From a virus: a stretch of 21,465 bases of DNA. The notes under the pieces were generated by a model. It was not told the DNA's origin and did no database searches. It worked only from the letters and a program-made list of their open reading frames with translations. Numbering within the stretch: the stretch's first letter is position 1; each line of letters begins with the position of its first letter. Shown in pieces: positions 5,999 to 13,493 of the stretch. The stretch lies in the IMG/VR virus record IMGVR_UViG_3300044617_000409, positions 1 to 21,465 of that record; one strand, given 5' to 3'. A program made the translations under genes and the position numbers.

Positions 5999-6161
5999 TT
6001 GCCACCTTGTTTGTATCGATGATAACATCTAATGCTTGGCGCAATAGTTGCTCAATGGTCACTAACTTTTGCTCAGTCTCGTACAGTTTCTTATGCTGTA
6101 GTTCTAACCTGCCCTCTAGTTCACATACTTTTGTGAAAAGGTGTTCGTTAAAATCACTCAC
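5967..6161 (-). CDS. Small coiled-coil protein (64 aa)
   Basis: A short protein dominated by one long amphipathic helix with heptad-like spacing (KVCELEGRLELQHKKLYETEQKL), so it probably forms a coiled coil. I choose GTG 6161, which overlaps the folE stop as GTGA; a TTG two codons earlier is the alternative. It overlaps the next gene by 32 bases. Function unknown; could be an adaptor or a structural accessory protein. Confidence 0.55.
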   Translation of the reverse strand: MSDFNEHLFTKVCELEGRLELQHKKLYETEQKLVTIEQLLRQALDVIIDTNKVANGIQETTRSK

Positions 6162-6838
6162 TTGCAACCCTGCCTTGCAAGTTGATAGAACTCATTACGA
6201 ACAGCAGGCTCAGTCTTGAACCCACCGCCTAGACGGCTAGTGACTGTGCTTGATCCAGTATCTTCGACGCCGCGGCTCTTGACGCAATAGTGTTGCGCAT
6301 CGATCATGACGGCAACATCTTCTGTCTCAAGGATAAAACAAAGTGTGTGGAAAATCTGCTCAGTCAATCGTTCTTGAATTTGCGGACGCTTGCTGAAGTA
6401 TTCAACGATACGATTGATCTTTGATAATCCAAGCACCTTCTTCTTGGGAACATACGCTACAGTAGCGACACCGTCGATGACAACAAAGTGATGTTCGCAA
6501 TTGCTTTGTACATTGACATTGCGCTCTACGACCATCTCGTTATAGTGCATCTTGTTTTCGACTGTAGTGCATTTGGGAAATGCTTCATAGTCTAAGCCCC
6601 AGAAAATCTCGTTGACATACATCTTGGCAACACGCTTGGGTGTTTCGATGAGGCTGTCATCAGTCAAGTCTAGACCTAGCGCCCTCATGATCTCAGCAAA
6701 GTTACCTTCGATGATATCAATCTTGTCTTTACGGTCTAGATTGCGTTCTTTGATTGGGGTTTCTACACCGACACTTACTAGATATTCATGGACTCGTTTG
6801 CCCAACTCTGGATCGGTTTTTGTCTTGTTATAACTCAT
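6158..6838 (-). CDS. folE: GTP cyclohydrolase I
   Basis: FolE converts GTP to dihydroneopterin triphosphate and formate, the entry step to folate and 7-deazaguanine synthesis. The 226-residue protein has the zinc ligands in the expected order: C114 and H117 in NCEHHF, and C185 in HYCVKSRG. The helix ETPKRVAKMYVNEIF (about 65-79) and the segment GLSKINRIVEYFSKRPQIQERLT (about 137-159) are family signatures. A GAGAAAC-preceded ATG at 6838 lies close to the AAGGAAGGAG site. QueD and QueE lie further along the same strand, so it most likely feeds the 7-deazaguanine pathway. A hairpin and an ATAAATA element lie just upstream. Length and residues look intact. Confidence 0.95.
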   Translation of the reverse strand: MSYNKTKTDPELGKRVHEYLVSVGVETPIKERNLDRKDKIDIIEGNFAEIMRALGLDLTDDSLIETPKRVAKMYVNEIFWGLDYEAFPKCTTVENKMHYNEMVVERNVNVQSNCEHHFVVIDGVATVAYVPKKKVLGLSKINRIVEYFSKRPQIQERLTEQIFHTLCFILETEDVAVMIDAQHYCVKSRGVEDTGSSTVTSRLGGGFKTEPAVRNEFYQLARQGCK

Positions 6839-6878
6839 TTTGTTTCTCCTTCCTTACACGGATAAAATGTTTAAATTG

Positions 6879-6900
6879 TATGCTACCGTTGTGTAGCATA
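6879..6900 (-). terminator. Inverted repeat between SGNH-like gene and folE
   Basis: An 8-bp perfect stem (TATGCTAC / GTAGCATA) with a 6-base loop lies 12 bases after the stop of the upstream gene. On the minus strand it is followed by an A/T-rich run with T clusters (AATTTAAACATTTT), not a pure U tract. It may be a weak terminator or an mRNA processing/stability hairpin ahead of folE. Confidence 0.45.
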
Positions 6901-6902
6901 TG

Positions 6903-6910
6903 TATTTATT
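6903..6910 (-). promoter_or_regulatory. Possible T4-type late promoter (AATAAATA)
   Basis: On the minus strand this reads AATAAATA followed by C, which matches the NATAAATA core of T4-like late promoters. It lies right after the SGNH-like gene stop and about 65 bases before the folE start. A short A/T-rich motif like this can occur by chance, and no other late-promoter element is known to be required, so support is modest. Confidence 0.35.
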
Positions 6911-6911
6911 A

Positions 6912-7646
6912 CTACTCAATATAGCCCTTATTTTTTAGATAGGGCATGATCACTTGCTCAGTATATAACTTACTTTGCTCGGTACTAGGGTGTTGATCGT
7001 TAGGCAACACATTTGGTAATCCAGACTCTTTACAAAAACTCATCATATCGGATCCGGGCAACCATTCACTAAAATCAATCATATCATATAGATATTTCAA
7101 ATCAGGATGTTCTGCTTGTATAGCATTTGGTATAACATATCCTGAAAACTTAGTCATGAAATATCTGATGTTATATTGTTTTAGATACCATTGCAATGTT
7201 AAAATATTTTGCATAGTTTCTATCAAACTACCTATCTCATCATAGAATGTATTATAGTATATTTTGCTATAAATGTAATCTGAATTCGGGTTAATGAAAT
7301 AGAATGCATCCTCACCGGAGATTTTTACAGGCATGGGCATATGATTTTTATAAATGCCTTTCATCTCGCTCGGCAATAATACTCTTCCTGTATTGTAGAA
7401 CATATGTCTATCAGCACCGCTCCACATTACTCCAACCAACAAATCGGATTTGTTCTCTATTTGGGACAACTGGTATAATACTGATTTCAATATAAAACTG
7501 TTTCCGGCTGCGGCTAATCCTGTATGAATGCTAGGAACTTGCAAATAGTTCTCTACATGCACAGGCCAGTTTTCTATGGAGATACCTTTGAACATCACCG
7601 GTACCATACTAAAACTACAGCCGCCGCTCAGAAACCTTTTAATCAT
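6912..7646 (-). CDS. SGNH/GDSL hydrolase-like protein
   Basis: The 244-residue protein shows a faint SGNH-hydrolase layout. LSGGCSFSM near the N-terminus resembles block I with S11 as possible nucleophile; AAAGNSF near residue 47 resembles the GxN block; and [13 protein letters not shown] near the C-terminus resembles the D-x-HPS catalytic dyad region. Such proteins remove acyl or acetyl groups from sugars or lipids, but many phage relatives have no known substrate. ATG 7646 overlaps the guaC stop as ATGA. No signal peptide is visible, so a cytoplasmic or virion location is likely. Moderate confidence in the fold, low in activity. Confidence 0.5.
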   Translation of the reverse strand: MIKRFLSGGCSFSMVPVMFKGISIENWPVHVENYLQVPSIHTGLAAAGNSFILKSVLYQLSQIENKSDLLVGVMWSGADRHMFYNTGRVLLPSEMKGIYKNHMPMPVKISGEDAFYFINPNSDYIYSKIYYNTFYDEIGSLIETMQNILTLQWYLKQYNIRYFMTKFSGYVIPNAIQAEHPDLKYLYDMIDFSEWLPGSDMMSFCKESGLPNVLPNDQHPSTEQSKLYTEQVIMPYLKNKGYIE

Positions 7647-8749
7647 TTAGTGAATATATTATTATATTGTTGAGTTACCCTTATAAATGTAGTGCATTTG
7701 CTTAGGTTCTTCAATGTATTAGCACCTACATATGTACAAGTGCTACGCAAACCGCCCAATAAATCAAGAACGGTATTATTGACAGGACCTCGATATGGAA
7801 CTTCTACTGTCCTGCCTTCACTACTACGATAGTTAGCCACGCCACCATGATGTTTATTCATAGCAGTTTCACTACTCATACCATAGAACTTCACGAACTC
7901 TTTGGATTCGATAAATGGCTGATAATCTGGAATTCCTGATTTATCCATTCCGGCGATAAACTGCTGACCTGTCAAATAGTATTTTTTGACTATCTCGCCA
8001 CCGCCTTCATCATGTCCGGCTAACATGCCACCAAGCATAACGAAATCTGCGCCTGCGCCAAATGCTTTAGCCACATCGCCTGGGCAAGTACACCCGCCGT
8101 CAGCAATAATATGTCCACCAAGCCCATGCGCCGCATCAGCGCACTCAATGATCGCAGAAAGTTGCGGGTAGCCAACCCCAGTCTGTATCCTAGTTGTGCA
8201 TACCGATCCTGGCCCGATTCCAACTTTGACAATATCTGCTCCTCGTAAAATAAGTTCCTGTGTCATATCTGCGGTAACAACATTACCTGCAATGATTGTT
8301 TTTGAAGGATATGTGTTACGGACCTTTTCTACGAAATCACCGAACTTGTCACTATACCCATTAGCAACATCGATACAAATAAATTTTAGTTCAGGATAAA
8401 CATTTAGTATTTGCTGTAACCTAGACCAATCTGAATCTGAAGTTCCTGTGCTAACGGCAAAACTACTTGCACGATTTGTATCTTCGATTAAAGTTTGGAA
8501 ATTTTCGATGCTGATATTTTTTGTCAGACAAGTAAACATTCCATGCGTATGAAGAGATACTGCCATTTCGATAGTGCCTACACCATCCATGTTAGCAGCC
8601 ATGATGGGAACGCCTGTCCATTCCCATCCTGAATGCTTGAACTTAAAAGTACGATTCAAATCGACTTCTTTGCGACTGGATAATGTGCTACGCTTGGGGC
8701 GTATCAACACATCCTTGAAGTCTAATTTGACATCTTGTTCGATGCGCAT
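7643..8749 (-). CDS. guaC: GMP reductase
   Basis: GMP reductase converts GMP to IMP and ammonia with NADPH, moving guanine nucleotides back towards the adenine branch. The 368-residue protein is a TIM barrel of the IMPDH/GMPR family. [16 protein letters not shown] (8-23) and the loop [11 protein letters not shown] with C184 as catalytic cysteine are clear, followed by [22 protein letters not shown]. The late block [14 protein letters not shown] with the [10 protein letters not shown] stretch separates GuaC from IMP dehydrogenase, and no CBS domains are inserted. The last 20 residues extend slightly beyond the E. coli enzyme. An AAGG site and a 3-base gap from the histone-like gene suggest one transcript. 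Phage-encoded GuaC is uncommon; its role may be nucleotide pool control. Confidence 0.93.
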   Translation of the reverse strand: MRIEQDVKLDFKDVLIRPKRSTLSSRKEVDLNRTFKFKHSGWEWTGVPIMAANMDGVGTIEMAVSLHTHGMFTCLTKNISIENFQTLIEDTNRASSFAVSTGTSDSDWSRLQQILNVYPELKFICIDVANGYSDKFGDFVEKVRNTYPSKTIIAGNVVTADMTQELILRGADIVKVGIGPGSVCTTRIQTGVGYPQLSAIIECADAAHGLGGHIIADGGCTCPGDVAKAFGAGADFVMLGGMLAGHDEGGGEIVKKYYLTGQQFIAGMDKSGIPDYQPFIESKEFVKFYGMSSETAMNKHHGGVANYRSSEGRTVEVPYRGPVNNTVLDLLGGLRSTCTYVGANTLKNLSKCTTFIRVTQQYNNIFTK

Positions 8750-8752
8750 TTA

Positions 8753-8941
8753 TTAAGCCTTTGCTTCCTTACGGGCGTTCTTAGTTGCTGTGATCTCGTT
8801 ACGGCGTGCTTTGACAGCCTTAGCCAATTCACCAAGAGCCTTACGGGCGCGAGTGCCGGCAGCGTTATTGCCCTTCTCAAACTTCTCATGCTCTGCTAAG
8901 TATGCTTCCAAATGTGTGTTAATATCGTTATGTGCGCTCAT
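8753..8941 (-). CDS. Histone H1-like small basic protein
   Basis: The 62-residue protein has the HC1-type pattern FEKGNNAAGTRARKALGEL (about residues 21-39), then a Lys/Arg-rich helix (VKARRNEI) and a basic tail. This pattern is typical of bacterial histone H1-like proteins that bind DNA. The start ATG 8941 has AGGAG upstream. It lies between a glycosyltransferase and guaC in one run of genes. A role in phage or host DNA compaction is inferred from the family only. Confidence 0.75.
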   Translation of the reverse strand: MSAHNDINTHLEAYLAEHEKFEKGNNAAGTRARKALGELAKAVKARRNEITATKNARKEAKA

Positions 8942-8954
8942 ATTTTTTCTCCTA

Positions 8955-10127
8955 TTAATATTTCGCTTCTCTTGTATGATTACGATAATCCGTACTCATA
9001 CGCAACCATTGCTCACCCTTGCCCTCAAGGATGTCGCATATTCTATCTATCGTTTTATCAGTCCAGTCACTAATTTTACCCATATACGGACTTGGATTAT
9101 AGATCGCATGATTCATCTTGTTCAATGCGTCAATCTTTGACCAAGGCACATACATGCGACTATGATCATTGGCGAAAGTCTCTGGGAAACTGCGATATGC
9201 AGGATAGATCACATTACAGCCCAATGCATCTGCTTCGCTGACTGTGTTACTCACCCAGTCTTGTAATGCACAGTTGAACAATACACGGCTATCGTTCAAC
9301 AAATCATAGTATTCGTTCTTGTCGAGATCACTATAGATTTTGAGTTTTCCTTGTCGTTCGAGGTTTAATGTTCGATCCATGTATGAACTGTTATTGCTAC
9401 GCAACTTTGCACCGCTTAGTAATGCAAACTCTACATCACCATTATAAACGCTTGTGTATTCTTCTATGATATCCATGAAGAAGTCGGGCTGTTTTTCTTG
9501 ATCCCATCGTGCGGCAAATACAACTCTACGCTTGCGATTATCGAAAGGCTTGATAGATTTCACACGGCTACGAACTTCTTCTTTGCCAAATGCAAGACCA
9601 CTGATATTATAGATCGGAGCCTTCCAGCCTGCGACCTTCATATGCATTACCATCTCTTCATTGCTAGCAAGAACACCATCAACGAATTCATTGACCATCT
9701 CTTCATACTTGCGCATGAAGCCTTGCATATCCCATACATGCAAGAAGTCATCTGGATCGATTGTCTGTGCTAGACAACGAACATATACCTTAGGACGAAA
9801 CTGTTTAGGTACTTGCTTGAGAATATATGGGATACTGTCGATACCTGAAGTATACATATCCTCGAAATAGATCACATCTTCATTAGTGACTTCCCCGATC
9901 TTCATCAGTCTGACAAGTTCAGCCATCTGTGTGAGGCTATAGAATGTGCGACCATGTGCGTCTAATACTTGACCTGTCACGATGTTCTGATCGCTAGTCA
10001 ATGTCTGACCATGTACTAGATGATAATTGATATTTCTTTTATTGAATACACTAACATTCCAGTCTTGTAACTGTAATGTATATCTTGCCTTGTAGGGCTC
10101 TAAGCCCATATAAAATAATTTACGCAT
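8955..10127 (-). CDS. GT-B glycosyltransferase (GT4-like)
   Basis: A 390-residue protein with two Rossmann-like halves. The N-terminal half begins MRKLFYMGLEPYKARY. Around residue 200 a strand of the form RRVVFAARWDQEKQPDFF matches the start of the donor-binding domain in GT4-like enzymes, and SNTVSEADALGCNVIYPAYRSFPE (about residues 315-340) corresponds to the conserved helix with acidic residues that contacts the nucleotide sugar. It probably uses a nucleotide-sugar donor; the acceptor is unknown. ATG 10127 overlaps the end of the nucleotidyltransferase-cupin gene; a GTG one codon earlier is also open. The two genes may work together in making and adding a sugar. Confidence 0.75.
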   Translation of the reverse strand: MRKLFYMGLEPYKARYTLQLQDWNVSVFNKRNINYHLVHGQTLTSDQNIVTGQVLDAHGRTFYSLTQMAELVRLMKIGEVTNEDVIYFEDMYTSGIDSIPYILKQVPKQFRPKVYVRCLAQTIDPDDFLHVWDMQGFMRKYEEMVNEFVDGVLASNEEMVMHMKVAGWKAPIYNISGLAFGKEEVRSRVKSIKPFDNRKRRVVFAARWDQEKQPDFFMDIIEEYTSVYNGDVEFALLSGAKLRSNNSSYMDRTLNLERQGKLKIYSDLDKNEYYDLLNDSRVLFNCALQDWVSNTVSEADALGCNVIYPAYRSFPETFANDHSRMYVPWSKIDALNKMNHAIYNPSPYMGKISDWTDKTIDRICDILEGKGEQWLRMSTDYRNHTREAKY

Positions 10128-10890
10128 CACGCCTCTCTATGTCTGATTCTATACATTCTGAACCATATTGTACTTCAAGTATATGACAGGGTTCAGCATA
10201 ATTATTCTGACCTTGATGCCATACATTTTCACCAACAATATATTCTTCATTGGTATATTTTGTAACTTTTATTATACTACCTTTGAATTCTGTTACAACA
10301 TCGCATTTACCCTTAAGTATATACCAATGCTCACTACGCTTGAGATGCCTTTGCATACTCAATTTTTGTCCGGGTTCGATGACTAATTCTTTTACTTTGT
10401 AATTGGGCTTGTCATCTAGGATTCTATACCAGCCCCATGGGCGTATAGTTTTTGGATTCTTCCATCCTTCTAATATCCAACTACTACTATTTGCTTTATT
10501 GAAACCGCCTACACCAAATTCAAATGATAAGTTATCATCTTTGTGATTCATCTCAGGGATGTTTTCTTTAGTGCGATCACCGCCATTGGCAAAAATGATG
10601 TGTGCGTCTGGGTATAGTTGACGGACATTTTTGATGGCTTCTATGCTAGAATCGTCATTATCATTATACAATAAACAATGATCTACCATTTTTAAGTTTT
10701 CTACTATTGATACTCGCTCGGTGATAAGCATGAAAGGTCTGCCTTTCTTGCGTGTAAGCCAAAGATCAGAATTGACCCCTACAACTAGTTTGTCCCCTAG
10801 TTGTCTAGCGGCTTTGAAATATTCAATATGCCCAGAGTGAAGGGGGTCGAAACCCCCTGTCACTAAGACTACATCAAGACGGTCTTGCAT
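10120..10890 (-). CDS. Nucleotidyltransferase-cupin fusion (HldE-type domain + ManC-type cupin)
   Basis: The 256-residue protein joins two domains. Residues about 1-135 form an HxGH nucleotidyltransferase: VTGGFDPLHSGHIEYF, then GDKLVVGVNSD, matching the heptose-1-phosphate adenylyltransferase half of HldE. Residues about 145-250 match the type II mannose-6-phosphate isomerase cupin found at the end of ManC: RPWGWYRIL, VKELVIEPGQKLSMQRH, RSEHWYILKG, and a terminal LEVQYGS strand. The combination suggests an enzyme that both isomerises and activates a sugar phosphate, making a nucleotide sugar for the next gene, a glycosyltransferase. Start ATG 10890 overlaps the 69-residue gene by 17 bases. 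Substrates are inferred from the domain families. Confidence 0.82.
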   Translation of the reverse strand: MQDRLDVVLVTGGFDPLHSGHIEYFKAARQLGDKLVVGVNSDLWLTRKKGRPFMLITERVSIVENLKMVDHCLLYNDNDDSSIEAIKNVRQLYPDAHIIFANGGDRTKENIPEMNHKDDNLSFEFGVGGFNKANSSSWILEGWKNPKTIRPWGWYRILDDKPNYKVKELVIEPGQKLSMQRHLKRSEHWYILKGKCDVVTEFKGSIIKVTKYTNEEYIVGENVWHQGQNNYAEPCHILEVQYGSECIESDIERRDA

Positions 10891-11083
10891 CAGCCGCCCA
10901 GTTGTCCTTTGCTGGCTTACCGGCTACAAATTTACAAAACTGACGATAAGCAAAACTGCGCTGACTATAGAGGTCAGACTCGTCAAACTTATACCCGTAG
11001 TCCTTACAGAACTCCAAATAATTTTCAAGGTCATTGAAAATTTGGTTGATACGGTTGTCCCTTTTGTTGTCAAACTTAGCCAT
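10874..11083 (-). CDS. Hypothetical phage protein (69 aa)
   Basis: A small mostly helical protein starting at ATG 11083 with AGGAG upstream. The centre (YLEFCKDYGYKFDESDLY) resembles short conserved proteins of marine T4-like phages without known function. It is the first gene after a good sigma70-type promoter, so it leads the unit running through the sugar genes, histone-like gene and guaC. It overlaps the next gene by 17 bases. Confidence 0.65.
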   Translation of the reverse strand: MAKFDNKRDNRINQIFNDLENYLEFCKDYGYKFDESDLYSQRSFAYRQFCKFVAGKPAKDNWAADARPS

Positions 11084-11120
11084 TAGTAACTCCTATTTTT
11101 GTTAAAGTTGAACACAAGTT

Positions 11121-11150
11121 ATTATACAATATTTTATTATCACATAACAA
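11121..11150 (-). promoter_or_regulatory. Sigma70-type promoter upstream of the 69-aa gene
   Basis: On the minus strand TTGTTA is separated by 18 bases from a perfect TATAAT, followed about 38 bases later by the start of the 69-residue gene with its AGGAG site. It lies in an 84-base A/T-rich gap and probably starts the unit running to guaC and beyond. Confidence 0.6.
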
Positions 11151-11167
11151 CACTTTAGGAACACAAC

Positions 11168-11620
11168 TTAGACTACCATGCTTTGCATGGGTCTGGTCGT
11201 GTTATACGCGATAGTAGCACCGTTCTCACCATCTTCCGACACGGTAATTTCTACATCGCGGTCTGGATAACGACTAGCGATTTCCTCATATAAATCATCA
11301 CTAATCATCTCGCAACTCTTGAAATTCAATTCAAGCGTACCACCTGCATAAAGGTTTTCTAGCCAACGCTTGAATTGAATAAATTCGATATCTCTGTCAT
11401 TATGAAATACTTGAATACCCACATTAAAATGAAAGATATGACGATGTGGGTTAGCCAAAAACGACACATCATATTCGCCGGCAGTACACAGATTAGGGTC
11501 TGTTGCGGCTGCAGGATACTTATGAATACCTTCTTTTCGAAAGGTCACCCATATCATTCTTTTCGCATTCTGTTTAATGCGACCACGCTTTTCTGCCATT
11601 GCTAATACTACTTGTTCCAT
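11168..11620 (-). CDS. T-fold (PTPS/QueD-like) protein with intact zinc triad
   Basis: I align this 150-residue protein with the tunnelling fold of QueD and pyruvoyl-tetrahydropterin synthase. EGIHKYP (30-36) falls where the family has its first zinc His (H33), PHRHIF (58-63) where LHGHSF lies (H59, H61), DIEFIQFKRWL (77-87) matches the DF-x-x-LK turn, and CEMISDDLYEEI with VSEDGENGATI matches the C-terminal helix and the Glu strand (E129). The catalytic cysteine just before the HxH motif is absent. So it keeps the metal site but not the QueD cysteine, the reverse of the QueD-like protein at 3975-4424. Known relatives occur in marine phages as hypotheticals. ATG 11620 has AGGAG upstream and forms TAATG with the gene before it. 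It sits three genes after the transglycosylase; function unproven. Confidence 0.55.
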   Translation of the reverse strand: MEQVVLAMAEKRGRIKQNAKRMIWVTFRKEGIHKYPAAATDPNLCTAGEYDVSFLANPHRHIFHFNVGIQVFHNDRDIEFIQFKRWLENLYAGGTLELNFKSCEMISDDLYEEIASRYPDRDVEITVSEDGENGATIAYNTTRPMQSMVV

Positions 11621-11820
11621 TAATAACTCCTGTTAAGTGTTGCCCATGTTAACCATTGATGAAAGGCGTTATATACCTTTTCTGCTTCTTTCTCGTCCTG
11701 CTCAATCTTCACACCGCGCACATAGAAACCATCTTCTGCTACGCGCAACATCTCGGTCATGCTAGAGTTCAACGAAATGCTATTTGTATTATCGGTCGTC
11801 GTCAAGATTGACTCGCTCAT
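11620..11820 (-). CDS. Hypothetical phage protein (66 aa)
   Basis: The start is probably ATG 11820, with GGAAG seven bases upstream; ATG 11838 is also open. After a Ser/Thr-rich N-terminus comes MLRVAEDGFYVRGVKIEQDE and a helical end AEKVYNAFHQWLTWA. This type of sequence (DGFYVRG followed by an acidic helix) is common in marine T4-like phages with no known function. The stop forms TAATG with the T-fold gene, so the two are probably translated together. Confidence 0.7.
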   Translation of the reverse strand: MSESILTTTDNTNSISLNSSMTEMLRVAEDGFYVRGVKIEQDEKEAEKVYNAFHQWLTWATLNRSY

Positions 11821-11962
11821 AAGTTTCTTCCCATTCAAGTTTACGCAATCTACGAAGGTCGTTAATGATCTGCGCCATCTTTTCTAGGTCCTTTTTATCT
11901 TCGCTTTGCTCAAGTTGTTTTAGTTTGGCTTCAAGAATACGAATTTGATTAGAATAAGACAT
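11789..11962 (-). CDS. Small coiled-coil protein (57 aa)
   Basis: Begins at ATG 11962, one base after the dpdA stop codon, and encodes 57 residues. The first two thirds form an amphipathic helix with regular Leu/Ile spacing (IRILEAKLKQLEQSEDKKDL), suggesting a short coiled coil; the rest is charged (WEETYERVNLDDDR). It overlaps the next gene by 32 bases. A longer upstream extension is open but would overlap dpdA. Function unknown. Confidence 0.6.
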   Translation of the reverse strand: MSYSNQIRILEAKLKQLEQSEDKKDLEKMAQIINDLRRLRKLEWEETYERVNLDDDR

Positions 11963-11963
11963 A

Positions 11964-13493
11964 TCAATTCTCCAGATTCTGTGACATGAGATCGTCAGTA
12001 TCATCCTCTTGCTCATCGTCAACAGTATTATTTTCTTCTACTGTAAACAATTGATCGAACATTGTCAAGGCATTAACTGTCCGTTTTCCGCTAAAGCCCT
12101 GGCTACCTGACTTCATTTGCATCCAGAACTTATCATACTTATCGATGAGGTCTAAACTTTTCTGTCTGTCTTTTAAAGAAAAAATCTCATCGACCAAAGT
12201 ACCGAAATGAATCTTCTCAAATGTCTCATTCATGACCATGCTAGGTACTACGCCATTATCATACTGACGATTACCTTCTTGCACGGCTGTGATATGTTGA
12301 TATACATTATGTGCTTGCAACAATGTATAACTCAATGTATCCCAACTCGTCTTTGTCTCTTTACCATGCGCACCCAAGAATCCATGACCGCGATAACAAA
12401 GGTCCCTGATCATCATCCGATCAGTGATCGGACTATCTTGGAAGGTCTTGTGTATACCATCAGCCAATACAGCGTCACTGAATTTCCGATTATCTGTTGC
12501 ATAATCTTTGTTTTCAGCCGTCTTTTCCATGCTGTATGACCATTTGGTATCGTGTTCGATATTATTTTGAAAGTACGCTAGACCTTTAGCCGCGCTAAAG
12601 AATGGGCTTGCGCAGTCAAAAGTAATCTGCAAGTTTGGATTGTGATGCTTACGAATCGCTCGTTGAATATCGCTGAACAATACTGCATACTCTAAGATAC
12701 TAGTACCAAGACAGTGAATCAAGTCGTGCTTACCTGGCTCAAGCAATCCGTCATGGATTATATTGACAAGACGCTTTAACATCAAGTGAATATCGATCTT
12801 ATTCTGACCACCAAATGCCCAACCATTGAAATGATTCTTTGGATAGACTTTTGGATCGCAGTATTTCTTCATCTCATCATACCACTGATCGCTCTGTGTA
12901 TGAGTCAAGCCCTGCAATACATTCAAGAACTTACATTCACCATTTCGATTATTGATGAAATATTCATTATTAATATGTGTGGCTTTGACAGCATCATCGA
13001 TAGTGCGAATACCATGCTTATCAAATAGATGTTGATTACGGATAGTCTGCGAGGGCACATCAAGACACATACCATAATCCATGTATGTATCCATCCACTT
13101 GAGTACAAGTTGTCGTTGCTTCATGGCTTTAGGACAGTTAGGATCTTTCCAGTCAGCGGGCCATTGACCCTTCATGATCTGGAAACCACCTGAGTCACCT
13201 AGCATGAAAGTACCTTTCTCACGCTTGCGAATGATGCTCTCAGCAGGGTCATCGACAGTAGTATCTAAGTTAGCATGACCTGCACTATACAAACCCCATT
13301 TGTAAGTATACAAGCCTTTCTTGCTATTCAACAAGTTCAAGCATTCAACATCACCGTTGAAGCCTACTGGAATACGCTCAGGCGGAAAGTAATTCTGGCC
13401 CTCTCGTTGCTTGCCTAGTCCCGTGATAAAGAAACTAGACATCGCAGGCAAGAACAATGCCCATTCACTGTTATGTTGTTTTGATAGATTCAT
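11964..13493 (-). CDS. dpdA: DpdA-like DNA/tRNA-guanine transglycosylase (TGT superfamily)
   Basis: This 509-residue protein belongs to the TGT superfamily, which swaps guanine for a 7-deazaguanine. GDSGGFQI (99-106) carries the first catalytic Asp (D100); LDVPSQ (144-149) matches the base-recognition loop; NVLQGL (191-196) and AFGGQ (226-230) fit the substrate pocket; and TFDCASP (291-297) supplies D293 at the nucleophile position. The CxCxxC...H zinc site of bacterial TGT is not visible. It is longer than bacterial TGT (about 375), with an acidic C-terminus. In phages with FolE, QueD and QueE, such proteins (DpdA) modify DNA and protect it from restriction enzymes, so DNA is the likely target here. 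It overlaps the upstream 115-residue gene by 23 bases. The substrate base and target sequence are unknown. Confidence 0.85.
   Translation of the reverse strand: MNLSKQHNSEWALFLPAMSSFFITGLGKQREGQNYFPPERIPVGFNGDVECLNLLNSKKGLYTYKWGLYSAGHANLDTTVDDPAESIIRKREKGTFMLGDSGGFQIMKGQWPADWKDPNCPKAMKQRQLVLKWMDTYMDYGMCLDVPSQTIRNQHLFDKHGIRTIDDAVKATHINNEYFINNRNGECKFLNVLQGLTHTQSDQWYDEMKKYCDPKVYPKNHFNGWAFGGQNKIDIHLMLKRLVNIIHDGLLEPGKHDLIHCLGTSILEYAVLFSDIQRAIRKHHNPNLQITFDCASPFFSAAKGLAYFQNNIEHDTKWSYSMEKTAENKDYATDNRKFSDAVLADGIHKTFQDSPITDRMMIRDLCYRGHGFLGAHGKETKTSWDTLSYTLLQAHNVYQHITAVQEGNRQYDNGVVPSMVMNETFEKIHFGTLVDEIFSLKDRQKSLDLIDKYDKFWMQMKSGSQGFSGKRTVNALTMFDQLFTVEENNTVDDEQEDDTDDLMSQNLEN

Noticed and set aside
11168-11620. 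The 150-residue T-fold protein as QueF nitrile reductase
   Set aside because: I see no catalytic Cys-containing QueF motif; the His triad and terminal Glu match the PTPS/QueD branch instead.
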